From the NCBI RefSeq assembly GCF_963169125.1, contig NC_084798.1:107091970-107155969 (forward strand): a DNA stretch of 64,000 nucleotides. Reading direction: 5' to 3'. Under the pieces are notes generated by a model. It was given only the letters and a program-made list of their open reading frames with translations, was not told where the DNA came from and made no database searches. Positions 11,251 through 22,881 of the stretch are shown here, in pieces. Both the position numbers and the translations under genes were made by a program. The DNA comes from Humulus lupulus (taxonomy: Eukaryota > Streptophyta > Magnoliopsida > Rosales > Cannabaceae). Numbering within the stretch: the stretch's first letter is position 1; every line of letters begins with the position of its first letter.

Positions 11251-12682
11251 GGTGGTGGGCCGGTTGGCCAACATTACTCTGCAGTCGACCCTGCTGGAGA
11301 GGATTAAGGAGGGTCAATTGGTAGATGTTTAGTTACAGGGGATTAGAGAGAATGTCTTAGCGGCAGTAGCTAAGGACTATTCTATTTCTGAGGCTAGTTT
11401 ACTAGGGTATCAAGGTCGGGTTTGTGTTTCGACTGATGTGGGAATTAGACATGAGATATTAGATGAATGGCATACTACGCCGTGCTCACTTCATCCGGGT
11501 ACCACGAAGATGTATCAAGATCTACAGACGTTGTATTGGTGGCCCTGGATGAAGAAGGATGTGGTGGAGTACGTGGCCAGATGTTTAACCTGTCAGCAGG
11601 TGAAAGATAAGCATCAGTGACCAGCATGGTTGCTTCAACTTCTAGGTGTTCCCTAGTGGAACTAGGAGGATATTACGATGGATTTTGTGGGGGGGTTTAC
11701 CCAGGAAAGATACACCAAGTCAGCTCATTTTCTTCCAGTGAAGATGACTTATACAGTGGATCAGTATGCAGAGCTGTATGTGAGAGAGATCGTACATCCT
11801 CACAGAGTTCCTAAGTCTATAGTGTTAGACCAGGATCCTATCTTTACCTTGAAGTTTTGGGGTAGTTTGTAGAAGGCTATGGGGACTCAGTTGAAGTTCA
11901 GCATAACCTTCCATCCTAAAACTAATGGATAGTTTGAGAGGACGATTCAGGTGTTGGAGGGTATGCTTAGGGCATGCATGGTTGATTTTGAGGGATCGTG
12001 GAGTAAGTATCTCTTGTTGATTGAGTTTCTATACAACAACAATTACCAATAAACAATTGGAGTGGCTCCATATGAGATGTTATATGGGAGGAGATGTAGA
12101 TCACCCATTCATTGGGATGAAATGGGTGAGAGGAAATATTTGGGGCCGAACATGGTTCAGAAGACAAATGAAGCTATTGAGAAGATCCGAGCTAGGATGC
12201 TTACATCACAAACCAGACAGAAAAGCTACGCTGATCCTAAGCATAGAGACGTGGAGTTCCAGGTTGGGGACCACGTGTTTTTGCGAGTTTCACCATTGCG
12301 CGGGGTAAGGAGGTTTAGGAAGAAGGGCAAGCTGAGCGCTAGATTCATCGGAAATTTTGAGATCCTAGAGAGGATCAGATAGGTGGCTTACAGGCTAGCT
12401 TTGCCACTGTCGTTGTTGGGAGTTCATGATGGGTTTCATATTTCTATGCTGTGGAAGTACGTCTCAGATACAACACATGTGTTGAAGTATGGAGACTTGG
12501 AATTGCAGATAGATTTGTCTTATGAGGAGCGACCAGTTCAGATTTTGGATCAGAAGGATAAGGTTCTATGGAATAAGACAATTCCTCTAGTTAAATTGTT
12601 GTGGAGGAATAATAGGGTCAAGGAGGCAACCTGGGAGCTTGAGTCAGCAATGCGAGATCAGTATCCTGAGTTATTCAAGTAA
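11251..12682 (+). pseudogene. gypsy-1 integrase with chromodomain-like C terminus
   Basis: The N-terminal zinc finger is seen as two His in HTTPCSLHPGTTKM and the Cys pair CLTCQQ (about 11470-11606). The core keeps Asp in ITMDFV (shifted frame), Asp in VLDQDPIF and Glu in FERTIQVLEGML, so the DDE residues are recognisable. Stops and small shifts lie near 11600-11680, 11872, 11932 and 12052. After the QVGDHVFLRVSPLRG motif, the tail at 12500-12682 (VKLLWRNNRVKEATWELESA, then QYPELF) matches the chromodomain region of Tekay-type integrases, which is thought to guide insertion to heterochromatin. The frame ends at TAA 12682, just before the PPT. Confidence 0.87.
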
Positions 12683-12703
12683 ATTTCGAGGATGAAATTC
12701 TCA

Positions 12704-12718
12704 GTAGGAGGGGATAGT
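12704..12718 (+). other. gypsy-1 polypurine tract
   Basis: A purine-rich stretch, AGTAGGAGGGGATAG, ends directly at the TG that opens the 3' LTR (12719). It is the expected primer for plus-strand DNA synthesis. Confidence 0.85.
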
Positions 12719-14455
12719 TGTAACGACCCAAATCGCTAATTGAGCTTAAGGGCCTTGATTAGTGTGCCGGGTGGGCATAATTAGTTTATGTGTGATTCAA
12801 ATGATTAATATCATGATTATGTGATAAGTATGCATATATGATTATATGGATATTTGAAATGCATGACTATGAGTATTAGTACGCATATAGGCCATGTTTA
12901 GCTTACATGGGCATATTTGTAATTTTGGCCCGTTGAGGGCATAAATGTGATTATTAGTGATAAATTGTTAAGACCGCATTATTATGTGGATTTATTTGCA
13001 GCATAAGGCTCGAGGTGATCCTAGTGAGCGGTTTAGCATTATAGTCACGGTGGGGAATTATACTCAGCTCGGAGGAGCCTGGGGTAATTCTGGTAATTTG
13101 GGAAATATATGGGAGATTATTAGGCATTGGGGAAAACAATTGGTGATTAATTAGATGATGGGATTTAAGTGGTAAATATTAGGAACACTTGAGGAATTAA
13201 CAGGATTTGGGAGAAAATGACCAAAATGCCCTTACAGTGATTAATGACTTGCTTATATTTGGGAGGGCAAAAGGGCCTTTTGATGTTTAAAAGGGGGATA
13301 AGTGTTATTCTGCTCTTTTAGACTTAGTGGAAATTGCAGAAAGGGTTAAAAACTAAAGGAAAGGAAAGAAAAAGAAGGGAAAAACAGAACACTTCATCCC
13401 TCTCCCACACGATTTCTTCTTCTCTCACCCTTTCTCCTAGATTTTGAAGCCGTAAACTCAGAGGAAGTTTAGGCTAGAGCTTGGGACTTTGACTCTTGGT
13501 GAAGCTAGGAGGTTCAGCTGGAAATAGCTACTAATTAAGGTAAGGTTTAATGTTTTGTCTGAATTTTCTAGGTTTGTGGAGATTGATATCTGAATTCAGA
13601 TTTTGGATGGAAATTTAAGGACCTAGGCTTGGGGATTTGAGGAATTAAAGTCTGGAAGGGCATTGAAGGCAACCTAGGGTCAAATTCACTCAGCTAAGGT
13701 AACCAATTCTCACTTTGAAGTTCTGGGTTTCCAGTTTTCTGATGATGTTCTTGAGCTTTAGAGCTCAAGTTTGGATTATGTATTTGATCATGCTTTTAGC
13801 TAGGTTTTTCATGTTGATGGGTTGATTTGGTTAAGTCATAGTGAGTTTTAAGGTCAATTTTGGGGTTGCATAAGGTTTGGAGTGGTTTGGTGGAGCTTTG
13901 GCTCGGGGATGTTTGAAGGGAAGACCCACAAAGTTTGTCTGTGCTGGTTGTAGTGCTATAACGCTAGCATTGGAGCACTACATCGCTATGCTTCATTTTC
14001 TGGGGGATTTTGTCTCTATTTGTAACACTGTAGTGCGCACCTAGTGGTGCTGTAGCACTACCCTTCCTCCATAAGTTGTTTATTTAGGTTTTCTTTTATG
14101 GTTTTTGCTTGGGGGCTGGGGGATTGATTCCACCACCCCGTTTGTGGAATTGGGCTTCCCGAAAGCTTGAGATTGGTTCCATAATTGAACATTATTAAGG
14201 GTTCTAATTTATTGTTGTGACTAGGTGTATGCTAGGGTTCGAACAGGATCGTGCTCAAGGGTCGTTTTCATTAACCAAAACAATCGAAATCAAATGTGAG
14301 AAAATTTCACCCGGTTATGTGGTTATGTTGGGACTAAGAGTTCCCTATACTTGTATGTGATTTCATATGATGGTATTATTCCATGAGGACATAAGATAAA
14401 TGGCCTAAGAGTGCCAAAATTAATATTTTCGCATAGGACGTGGCTCGGTGTAGAG
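12719..14455 (+). repeat. gypsy-1 3' LTR, 3'-truncated
   Basis: It is a homologue of 5427-7130 with scattered substitutions and small indels, for example an added TGTAGTGC-type segment near 14020-14060 that the 5' copy lacks. Homology to the 5' LTR continues to the GGACGTGGCTCGG block at about 14455 and then stops. The final 680 bp or so of the LTR are not found elsewhere in the window. Confidence 0.85.
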
Positions 14456-15700
14456 TCCAAGAACTTTACTTAGCTAGTTTGATAGTAGTAGTAATAGTAA
14501 TAGCTAGTAGTAGTTGTAGTATGTTTATTACTGTGGATTTTTGTTCAAGACGGGACTTAGTTGGACACTCATAGTCACACTTGTAGATTTTATAAGTTTA
14601 ACCTATAGTTTAAGAATATTAATTATAACCGAAGGTTTGATTAATATGACTGATTATGAAGATAATGTTTATTATACTATAAGGTTTAGATAAACCCAAT
14701 AAGATATTAACACTTGTCATGTGTATGTTTAATAAGAAATTAAGTATTTTTTAGGAATAAGTTTATTAAGAGTAATATTTGAAATCCTAGAGTCTGCCAG
14801 CAGCTTTGAAATCGTTAAAGGACTTAGTCAAGGTTGTACTCAATTCAAATTAGGCTGAAAAAGTGTAATTACGTGTATAATATTTCAGCGTATGCCGATA
14901 TATCGCAGCTCTAGGGGGCGATATATTGCCATACGGGGAAACGAAAAACACGTAGCTTTCCACAACCACCTCGACGAGCCTCGGGAGCATCATTATAGGC
15001 GATATATCGCCTAGCATGGGCGATATATCGATTGTGGTGCTTGGTTTTCAAATGATTTTTAAACCGAGCTCATTTTATCCCTTACCCTCTTAATAAGTCT
15101 AGAATCTTTTTGACTGAATCTTCAGCCTCTGCTGAACGATTATTCAAATATTTTTCAATTAAAAATTCATTATTTTATTCAAGCTAAATGAAGATATTTT
15201 CATTCTTGAACTCTATAAATAGAACCTAGTACCCAGCCATTTCTTCATTCGTCAAGCTGATTTCAGAGCCTACAAGCTGCTAGGATTACTTTAGAGTGTT
15301 AAACACTTGGGTTGGGGTTATAAGCTTATCAAACACTTGGGAAGTAAGGATAATAGTGTATTTCAGTTTCGAGGAATAGTTCGGTCATAATACATTAAAG
15401 GTATTCCTATGCTTAAGTTCCTTTCTGTATTGTTTCATTAGTTTTTATAGTTTATCTCTACTCAAATCCTAACTCATTACTCCTTATTCTTGGTTAGGCA
15501 TCTAAGTTCTTTTAACTTGAGGTTCTTGTTGGTAAGTATCTTTCTCAAATTGTTTAGTACATTCTCTTCTTCTTGTTATTTTAGAAATACTCACCTTCTC
15601 ATTATGGTATTTAGGAGTGTTCCAAAATCCCGACTTTGTTCTCATCATCCTGGTATATTGGTAAGGAAAATAGGATAGTTTTATATGCTTATATGTTATG
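14456..15700 (+). repeat. unassigned LTR-like fragment with TATA box
   Basis: At 14456 the sequence changes abruptly to TGTAGAGTCCAAGAAC, which has the TG start and AT-rich body of an LTR U3. A clear TATA box (TATAAATAG) lies at 15214-15222, followed by a transcribed-region style leader. It does not resemble the 3' LTR of gypsy-2 at 25707-26320, so it is probably not that element's own 5' LTR. No CA end or PBS could be placed before the gypsy-2 gag begins at about 15718. It may be a truncated LTR of another gypsy family. The right boundary is approximate. Confidence 0.45.
14896..15030. repeat. four copies of the palindrome CGATATATCG
   Basis: Perfect copies of the 10-bp palindrome lie at 14896-14905, 15000-15009 and 15021-15030, with one variant (CGATATATTG) at 14919-14928. 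All sit within 135 bp, 185-320 bp upstream of the TATA box at 15214. Flanking bases are GC-rich. This arrangement suggests a binding-site cluster in the LTR U3 region, but its function is unknown. Confidence 0.7.
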
Positions 15701-15717
15701 TTGTTATGTTATGATAA

Positions 15718-17783
15718 GTTATGCTGGCGCTGCACCATCCCAACCTCCTCCCCCAAATGTGGCTGAGAATGAACCACATTTGGAGTTCAATGTGGAGGAA
15801 TTAGATTCCGAAACACTGAGGGCGACGCTAGGAGTGTTGCAAGATGAGTTGGCTAATTTGAGGGCCAATCAGGAGAATGTTGCGGAGAAAATGGCGCTGC
15901 CGCAAAGAGAAATAGAACGCCAGCACCAAGAGATAAGTGAGCGGCAGGCGGAAATGGATCGTCAGCAGAGGGATGCCATGGTCGCCCTTGAAGCAGCCAT
16001 TCAATTGGCTAGGGTTCAAGCTGTACCAGCCTCCCAGCCAGATCAACACCAAACACACCACCTCAAAGAGGTCCCAATCCAAGCCCTCCGCTCCAGCCAG
16101 CATGCCCTCAAAGGCCAGAGCAGGCACCTATGGCTCAGGATGATGTTCCGCCTAGGGATCCTGAGCAGAAGCCTCCAACCCAGGCTGGTCGAAGGAATCC
16201 CCAGTGCCTGAGGCAAAAAAGGGGAGGGCAGCCGCCCCGTAGCCCTAGACGCCCAGGGGACGAAGAGCCAAATCCATCGAGCAGGGGGCAGCGTCCTTCT
16301 GCCAATAGAAGGAACATCGAGTTAGGCTCTGTGGTCAAGGGCCCCCCACGACATAACAATGCACGAGGATCCAGCGACCAGCACAGGCCTCCCCCTGACG
16401 CTTGGGAAATGCCAGCCCGAGGAGGAAATAGCGTGAACAGCCAGTCACGCCGTAGTCAGCCACAATTCGGAGATAGCCATGACTATAATGAAGCTGATTC
16501 CGACAGAGGAAATGCAGGCTGGAGAAATGAAGAAAGAGGTGGAGGCAGAAGCCCCCCACCTAGAGAGAATAGGCCAGCTGGCCACAACACTGGCGAGCAA
16601 CCCAAGCAGCCGAATGTCTTTAGTCAGCTAGGAGTTAGCGAGCAGAGATGTAGAGACGATGATCTAAGGGACGTACTTAACGACCGCCATGAGAGGCACG
16701 ACGAGTATGCCCCCCCGGCACCGGTGGCCCAGACAGTCCCAAAAGTTGTTCAGGCTAAGATTGATGCCCTGAACTAGGCGATACAGCAACTGGTCAGGGG
16801 AGGAATGTCCCATATTGAGTATGATAGGAGGACGGGCACCCTCTTTGTACAGAGGGTTGCCACGGCCGAAACCCCCAGTAAGTTCAAGATGCCTACCTTG
16901 CCGAACTTCGATGGTTACTGAGACCTAGTATCTCACGTTAATAAGGTTGAGATACAAATAGACATACAAAGTGTCTGAAGATGCCCGCTGCCGGATCTTC
17001 CCTGCGACATTGTCTGAAACTACTCAAGAGTGGTTCTTCAAGTTTCCTCCTACTAGTAAAGTATCTTGGGAGATGTTCGTGAAGGAATTTTACGGACAGT
17101 TCTACGCGGGTCGTGTACACCCCACAGATGCCAACCTGCTGGTCAAGATATCCCAGAAAGAGGGAGAGCCCTTGAAAGAATATGTCCAACGCTTCATGCG
17201 AGCAGCAGCTGGAGCTAAGACAGTGGGTAATGAGGGTAAGATGATGGCTCTAACTGCTGGGGTTAGGCACCATTCACCCCTCTAGAGTAGCCTCTGAAAG
17301 AATGGGGTAAGAAGTACCCAATAGTTTTTGGATTGGGCTGATCGATACATCAAGCTCGAAGATGCGATTGCCAACGAAGGGAAATCGCCAAAAAAAGACA
17401 AAGGGCCCAAGGAAGAACCTGCCAAAGCCGCCAACGGGTCGGAAAAGCCCAATGGTAACGGCAAAGGCAACGGGAATGGCAATGGTAGGAACGGTGGAAA
17501 ACGAATGAACAATGAACCCTCAACTTTTGAGAGCCGAAGCCAAGCTGAGATTCACCAACTACATGACCCTTGTCGAAAGCTGAGCTGAAGTCTACCAGGC
17601 GACCAGCTCAAGCGTACCTTACAAACGACCTGCAGCTATAAGGAAAGATATCTCCAAGAGAGATACGAAAAAGTTCTGTCGTTTTCACAACGACTACGGG
17701 CACGACACCAATGAATGTAACCAGTTGAAAGACGAGACTGAGTTCCTGATCACGCAAGGACATTTAAGAAGATATGTGTGAGT
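15718..17783 (+). pseudogene. gypsy-2 gag, frameshifted, with zinc-finger-like tail
   Basis: The N-terminal part (15718-16120) is Gln/Glu-rich and likely coiled-coil (EEKMA...REIERQHQEISERQAEM). A frameshift near 16120 leads to a long Pro/Arg-rich disordered block to 16777. The capsid core is at 16780-17285 (FKMPTLPNFDGY, CRIFPATLSETTQEWFFKFP, FVKEFYGQFYAGRV). A Gly/Asn-rich linker follows (about 17440-17500), then KKFCRFHNDYGHDTNECNQL near 17665-17730, a Cys/His zinc-finger-like motif seen in Tat gags. Stops or shifts fall near 16777, 16920, 16975, 17285 and 17590. The family role is particle assembly. Confidence 0.8.
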
Positions 17784-18320
17784 CATGGGAGGGTCTCATT
17801 GAGAGGCTCAAGGTGGCAACGAGCAAGCGCCTGCACGCCAACTCTCGCCGCCTCTACAGTCAGCTCCTATGGCAGGCACTTTACTCACCATATGTGGAGG
17901 CCCACATCTTGCAGAAGATAGTGGGAAGGCAAGGGAACGATACGCTCAAATCCTACGTCACGACCAGGACATCGAAATGATGAGTGTGGAAGATCGAGCA
18001 CCAAAAAAGGCTCTAACAGAGGAGGAATTGATAACCTTCTCTGATGATGATGCCCAGCACATGCGATTCCCACACTCCGACCCACTAGTCATATACGTAC
18101 AAATTGCCAACATGATGGTGAAAAGGGTGTTGGTCGACACAGGGAGTTCAGTCAACATCCTGTACAAGTCTTCGCTGGAAAGAATGAAGTTGTCCGTCAA
18201 AGACCTGGAGCCATGCAACCAAACCATCTATTGTTTTTCCAGTGAAGGGCTCGCCCCAACAGGGTCGATTAGGCTTCCAGTTACAGCAGGTACTACACCT
18301 GCTAATATGACATTACTCAC
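17784..18320 (+). pseudogene. gypsy-2 aspartic protease
   Basis: The 17869-18402 frame contains a retropepsin with the active-site triad DTG intact (VLVDTGSSVNILYKSS, about 18128-18175) and the downstream LTLGI strand. It is preceded by an acidic linker (ALTEEELITFSDDDA). The domain lies directly after the gag zinc finger and before RT, as expected for gypsy. A frameshift near 18317 separates it from RT. The short minus-strand ORFs over it are shadows. Confidence 0.85.
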
Positions 18321-19747
18321 TTTGGGGATTTTGAGGAAGAGATTGGACCCATCGAGGACCTTGAAGAGACAACAACAAAACAAGCACTGGTGGAGTTTTT
18401 AAGGAGAAACCATGAATTCTTTGCCTGGTCGCACAAAGACATGGTCGGGATAGACCCTGCAGTTATCAGCCATGTCCTGAACATCGACAAGAGTTTTCCC
18501 CCAGTGCAACAAAAATGAAGCCTGCTTGACAAAGATAGATCTAAAGCCTTAAAAGAAGAAGTCGAAAAGCTAAAGGAGAATGGGTTCATCAGGGTGCCGT
18601 TTTATCCATCATCGGTCTCAAATCCCGTGCTAGTTCCCAAGCCGAATGGAAAATGACGCACGTGCGTGGATTTCACCTACCTTAATAAAGCCTGCCCCAA
18701 AGACTGTTTCCCACTCCCAAGAATCGACTAGCTGGTTGATGCCATTGCAGGGCATGAGATTCTCTCATTCATGGATGCATACTCCGGGTATAATTAGATT
18801 AGTATGCATCCCCCTGATGAGGATCACATTAGCTTTCGGACTGATACAGGGCTTTACTATTACAAAGTAATGCCTTTCGATTTGAAAAATGCTTGTGTGA
18901 CTTACCAGCGACTAGTCAACCACATGTTTAAAGAGTGGATCGGAACAAACATGGAGGTCAATGTCAACGACATGCTAGTTAAGTCAAAGAAAGCAAAAGG
19001 GCATATAAAGGATTTTCAGGAGTGCTTCAACATCTTGAACAAATATCAGATGAAGTTGAATCCCCTTAAATGATCCTTCGGAGTAAGATCAGAGAAGTTC
19101 TTGGGATTTATAGTTAACTCGAGAGGAATTGAAGCCAATCCTGAGAAAATTAAAGCCGTGATCGATATGAAATTGCCAGCAAAGATTAAGGATGTTCAAA
19201 TTTTAACCGGAAGAATTGCCGCTCTCAGTAGATTCATTTCGAAGTAAACAGATAAGTATGTTCCATTTTTTAATCTACTTAGAGGCAACAAAAATTTTGA
19301 ATGGACGGAGGAGTGCGAGCAGGCTTTTCAAGCATTAAAAACTAACATGGCGCAACCACCCATCCTGTCAAAGCCAGTCGATAAGGAAACTTTGTTAATC
19401 TACCTGGCAATCACGAAATATGCTGTTAGTGTCGTTTTGGTAAGAGAGGAAGAAGACGTGCAGAAGGTTGTTTAATATGTAAGCAAAAGGCTAATTGGAG
19501 CAGAACAACAGTACCCGCCTATCGAGAAGCTAGCCTATTGCCTAATTTTGGCCTCCAGGAAGCTGCGGCCTTATTTTCAAGCTCACCCAATCACGGTTTT
19601 GACCGACCAGCCTCTATGGCAAGTCCTGCAAAAACCAGAGGCTGCAGGTAGATTATTGAAATGGGCAGTCGAACTTGGGTTGTTCGATATATCTTACTTG
19701 CTGCGAGCAGCGATAAAAGGGCAAGCCCTGGCTGACTTCATTGCATA
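18321..19747 (+). pseudogene. gypsy-2 reverse transcriptase and RNase H, active site altered
   Basis: RT motifs are clear: FFAWSHKDMVGIDP, PVLVPKPNGK, TCVDFTYLNKACPKDCFPLP, AGHEILSFMDAYSGYN, YYKVMPFDLKNA. The catalytic YVDD box reads NVND at 18960-18971, so one metal-binding Asp is Asn. The connection region (ANPEKIKAVIDMKLP) and RNase H-type fold (EKLAYCLILASRKLRPYFQ) follow, ending at TAA 19747. Stops occur near 18516, 18655, 18730, 18797, 19071, 19247 and 19475. The order and sequence match Tat-lineage pol. It cannot be catalytic. Confidence 0.87.
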
Positions 19748-20144
19748 ATTCACTTAACTTAAAGATAGGGAGCGAGTTGAAGAGCCTAGTGAGCCTGAGT
19801 GTCAAAACAAGGCTCCCTTGTGGAAATTATTTATAGATGGTTCTTCTAACGAGTGCCATGTTGGAGCAGGAGTGATTTTGATAACGCTGGAAGGGCATCG
19901 ATTTCACAGCACAATCAGGTTAGACTTAACTGCTTCTAACAACGAGGCCGAGTATGAAGCATTACTCGCTGGGTTGCATTTAGCCAGGGACATGAATATA
20001 AAGGTGCTCGACATCTACAGTGATTCTCAGCTGGTGGTGAATCAAGTCATGGGAGAATACCAGGTGCGTGGTTTAAAGATGGTTGCCTACTTAAACAAAA
20101 CAAGAGATTTATTGGCTCAGTTCGACAAATACACCCTCAAGTAG
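19748..20144 (+). pseudogene. gypsy-2 second RNase H (archaeal type, aRNH)
   Basis: The 19818-20144 frame has the full plant/archaeal RNase HI signature: WKLFIDGSSN with the first Asp, GAGVILITLEGHRF, NNEAEYEALLAGL with the Glu, and IYSDSQLVVNQV with the next Asp. It continues to the linker before integrase after one stop. A duplicated RNase H after the retroviral one is diagnostic for the Tat group. The catalytic residues I can see (D, E, D) are present, so this is the best-preserved domain of the element. Confidence 0.85.
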
Positions 20145-21522
20145 TCGCGACCAGAATTCCAATGCTGATGCTTTGGCCAAGTTAGCAAGTGCGAAGGATG
20201 CTGATACTCTAAATATAGTGCCGGTTGAGCGGCTGTCTGGGCTAAGCATCCAAGCAGATATGACCACTATGGTGATCAAAATGGAAGATACATGGATGGC
20301 ACCATATATAGAGTATTTGACGCAAGGCGTGTTACCAACGGACATAGACAAAGCTAGGCCCCTTCAGCGGCAAGCTGCTAGGTATATCCTGGTCGATGGA
20401 ATCTTGTACGAAAGGGATACTCAATGCCACTCCTCAGATGTATCCCAAAAGAAAAGGCCAAAGAATTGATGAAAGAGGTACATGAAGGCTTTTGTGGAGA
20501 CCACGCTGGGGGGCAAAGCTTGTCAAAAAAGATACTGCGACAAGGATACTTCTGGCCCACGATGAATGAAGACTCGATGGAGTTTGTACGGAGGTGCGAC
20601 AAGTGCCAGAGGTTCTCCAAAATCCCACGAGCAGCCCCCAATGAGCTTTAACAGATGCAAAGTCCATGGCCGTTTGTAGTTTGGGGCATAGATCTAATCG
20701 GATCTTTGCCCATAGGAAAGGGCGGCGTCAAGTATGCTTTGGTTGCCGTTGACTACTTCACTAAATGGATCGAATCCAAGCCGCTCGCAACCATAACGAC
20801 CAAGAAGGTGCTGGATTTTGTGATCAAAAACATCGTTTGTCGCTATGGATTGCCAAGGAAAATCGTCTCGGATAACGGCACCAAGTTCGATAGTGATTTA
20901 TTCACGGATTTTTGCGGACAGCATGGCATTATCAAGAGCTTTTCTTCAGTCGCCCATCCCCAAGTAAATGGACAAGTCAAAGCAGCCAATAAAATGCTAA
21001 AGGATACACTGAAGAAAAGACTAGAAGAAGCAAAGGGAGCGTGGCCAGAGCAATTGCCTCCTTTGGTCATACAGAACTTCCCATCGAACAGCAACAGGCC
21101 ATACTCCATTCTCTTTAACTTATGGATATGAGGCTATGTTGCCTGTTGAATTAGATCCGCCTTCGCATCGCAGAATAACATATGATCAAGGCTCGAACAG
21201 CCAACTACTAATGGAATCGCTAGACTTGGTTGATGAGAAGCGTGAGCAAGCCCAACTCTGAGTAGCTGCGTACCAGCAAAAAGTCGCTCAGTATATCAAT
21301 TCTAAAGTGCGAGAAAGGAAATTCAGTGTCAGAGATCTAGTACTTCGAAGAGTTTTCCTGGGCACCCGCGACCAAGCTGCTGGAGTACTCAGACCTAATT
21401 GGGAAGGCCCATACCAGATTGAAGAAGTCCTTCACCCAGGCACCTATAAACTTGTTCACTTAAACAGAGATCTCATTCCTCGCTATTGGAATGGAGAATA
21501 CCTGCGCAAGTACTATCAATGA
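20145..21522 (+). pseudogene. gypsy-2 integrase, catalytic Glu lost
   Basis: After the linker NADALAKLASAKD come the His pair (VHEGFCGDHAGG), WPTMNEDSMEF and the Cys pair CDKCQ of the zinc finger, near 20480-20610. The core keeps Asp in WGIDLIGSLP and Asp in SDNGTKF. The third residue, Glu in the usual GQVEA motif, is Lys (codon 20979-20981). The C-terminal domain RERKFSVRDLVLRRV...NWEGPYQI runs to the stop at 21522. A frameshift near 20420, stops at 20650 and 21129, and a stop near 21260 break it. Confidence 0.87.
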
Positions 21523-22215
21523 ACAATCCTTCTTAAAGGATTGGCTTGTATTAATTTTACTTTTTACAAGTTATGAAAAAGGGTTAGTCATTTTATGTGA
21601 GTAATCGCTTATGAGTGTAAGATCTTTTTGATCACTCGTATAGACACGTTTTGTCCATTAATTACGAGAAATATAAGGGACTGTGCGCAGCCAGTCATAC
21701 TTGCCAATTATTGTATTTTATACAAGTATTTGCTCATTACGTGTGTTGTTTTGTTGTATTACAATTTTAATTATTTTGCTACGAGTAGTATTGTTCAAAC
21801 AGGTTATGGTCAAGGCAAGTGACCAAGGACCTAAAGCTCCTCGATCACTTGGGGGCATATAAGGTATCTAGTAAGCAAAGCATATCGAAAGGTATGTAAA
21901 CACATGAGCAAAATAAGTGAAAGCATGCTAGGGTACTTAGAGTATTTTTCAAAATTTTGTATTTTGTTAAATCAAACCAAAGTACTATGCTAAGTTTGGT
22001 CATGCGAACAGATGTTATAATAAGATGCAAATATATTATAATATCAAAATGGATCCTTTTACACCACGAGCAGTTGCTGTTCGGATGTAACTGTTCAATT
22101 AAAAGTAAAAGCTGCCCATGCAGTAATAAATAATCAATTGGAAAATAAGCGTCTTTACATCATGACCTGTAGGCCATGTACTTGAAAAATTAAAAGAGAA
22201 GAATTGCAGATTACG
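21523..22215 (+). other. gypsy-2 spacer between pol and antisense gene, with PPT-like motif
   Basis: No coding signal is evident. The region is AT-rich. A purine tract ACTTGGGGGCATAT at about 21847-21860 closely resembles the element's terminal PPT (AACTTGGGGGGCAAATG at 25693-25709). It would also contain the 3' untranslated region of the antisense gene, which ends at 22216. Confidence 0.5.
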
Positions 22216-22811
22216 AGGCTGAAGGATCTTGAAGGTTGGCCTGGTCGACGACATCTGTAGCTTCATTGCCGGCCCTGTCCAAGCCAGTTGCCAAGGAGAT
22301 TCGGGGCGAGGTAGGTACCCTTGTTCTCTCTTCTTCCACCAATCAAGCAACGTAATGGGCTATCTTAGCATGCCTAGCATGCTTGGGAAGGTAGCTGAAG
22401 TCAGCCCCTTGCTTGTGTTTCCAGAATTCATAGAAACACTTAACCGTGGCATTCTTGTACCTTTCAAAATTGCTAGTGTTGGCTTGTTCAAGCTTCTCGA
22501 TCCGGCCCTCCATGGTTGTAGTCTCTTGTCTACTCGTAGCCAATTCCTGCTCGAGCTTTTTAGCCTCACGATAGTTGATACGATTAGACTCCTTGAAGTT
22601 GTCTTTTTTCTTGATGGCCTTATCAAGAGCAGCCTGCTTCTCGCTTAGCTCCTCAACCAGTTTGTTCTTCTCCTGAAGCACTGCCTCAAGCTGCTCAGCG
22701 TATTTCTCTTCGATAGCTTTGAGTTCTTCAATGTGTCATTGCTCCGAAGTCCTGGACTGCTCGGTGGTGGCACCCGAGCGGAGCCGACCAGCAGTAAGGG
22801 TTAGCATTGCC

Positions 22812-22881
22812 TGCGATCAAAGCAAAGGTTAGACTAACTGTAGAATATAAAAAGGGTTGTCTCTACAGAAATAGATAACTT
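22812..22881 (-). other. candidate intron 3 of the antisense gene
   Basis: The minus strand reads a strong donor (CCAGTGTAAGTTATC) near 22880, a CT-rich tract and the acceptor TTTGATCGCAG near 22812. About 70 nt are removed. The flanking coding segments are in-family sequence on both sides. The exact donor base is ambiguous by 2 nt. Confidence 0.65.

Larger units (their letters stand above)
5427..14455 (+). mobile_element. Ty3/gypsy chromovirus gypsy-1 (Tekay/Del-like), 3' LTR truncated
   Basis: A complete order is visible: LTR 5427-7818, PBS 7822-7833, gag with CCHC knuckle, protease, RT, RNase H, integrase, chromodomain-like tail, PPT, and a second LTR starting at 12719 with the same first bases (TGTAACGACCC against TGTAATGACTC). 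The PR-RT-RH-INT order is gypsy. The integrase tail and family resemblance point to the Tekay/Del chromovirus lineage. Many stops and a frameshift in RT show it is inactive. The 3' LTR stops at about 14455, where an unrelated LTR-like sequence begins. Confidence 0.9.

Noticed and set aside
22229..22648. 139-codon plus-strand ORF
   Set aside because: It is the complement of the coiled-coil exon of the antisense gene. Its Leu/Phe-rich sequence is what a complemented Glu/Lys coiled coil gives.
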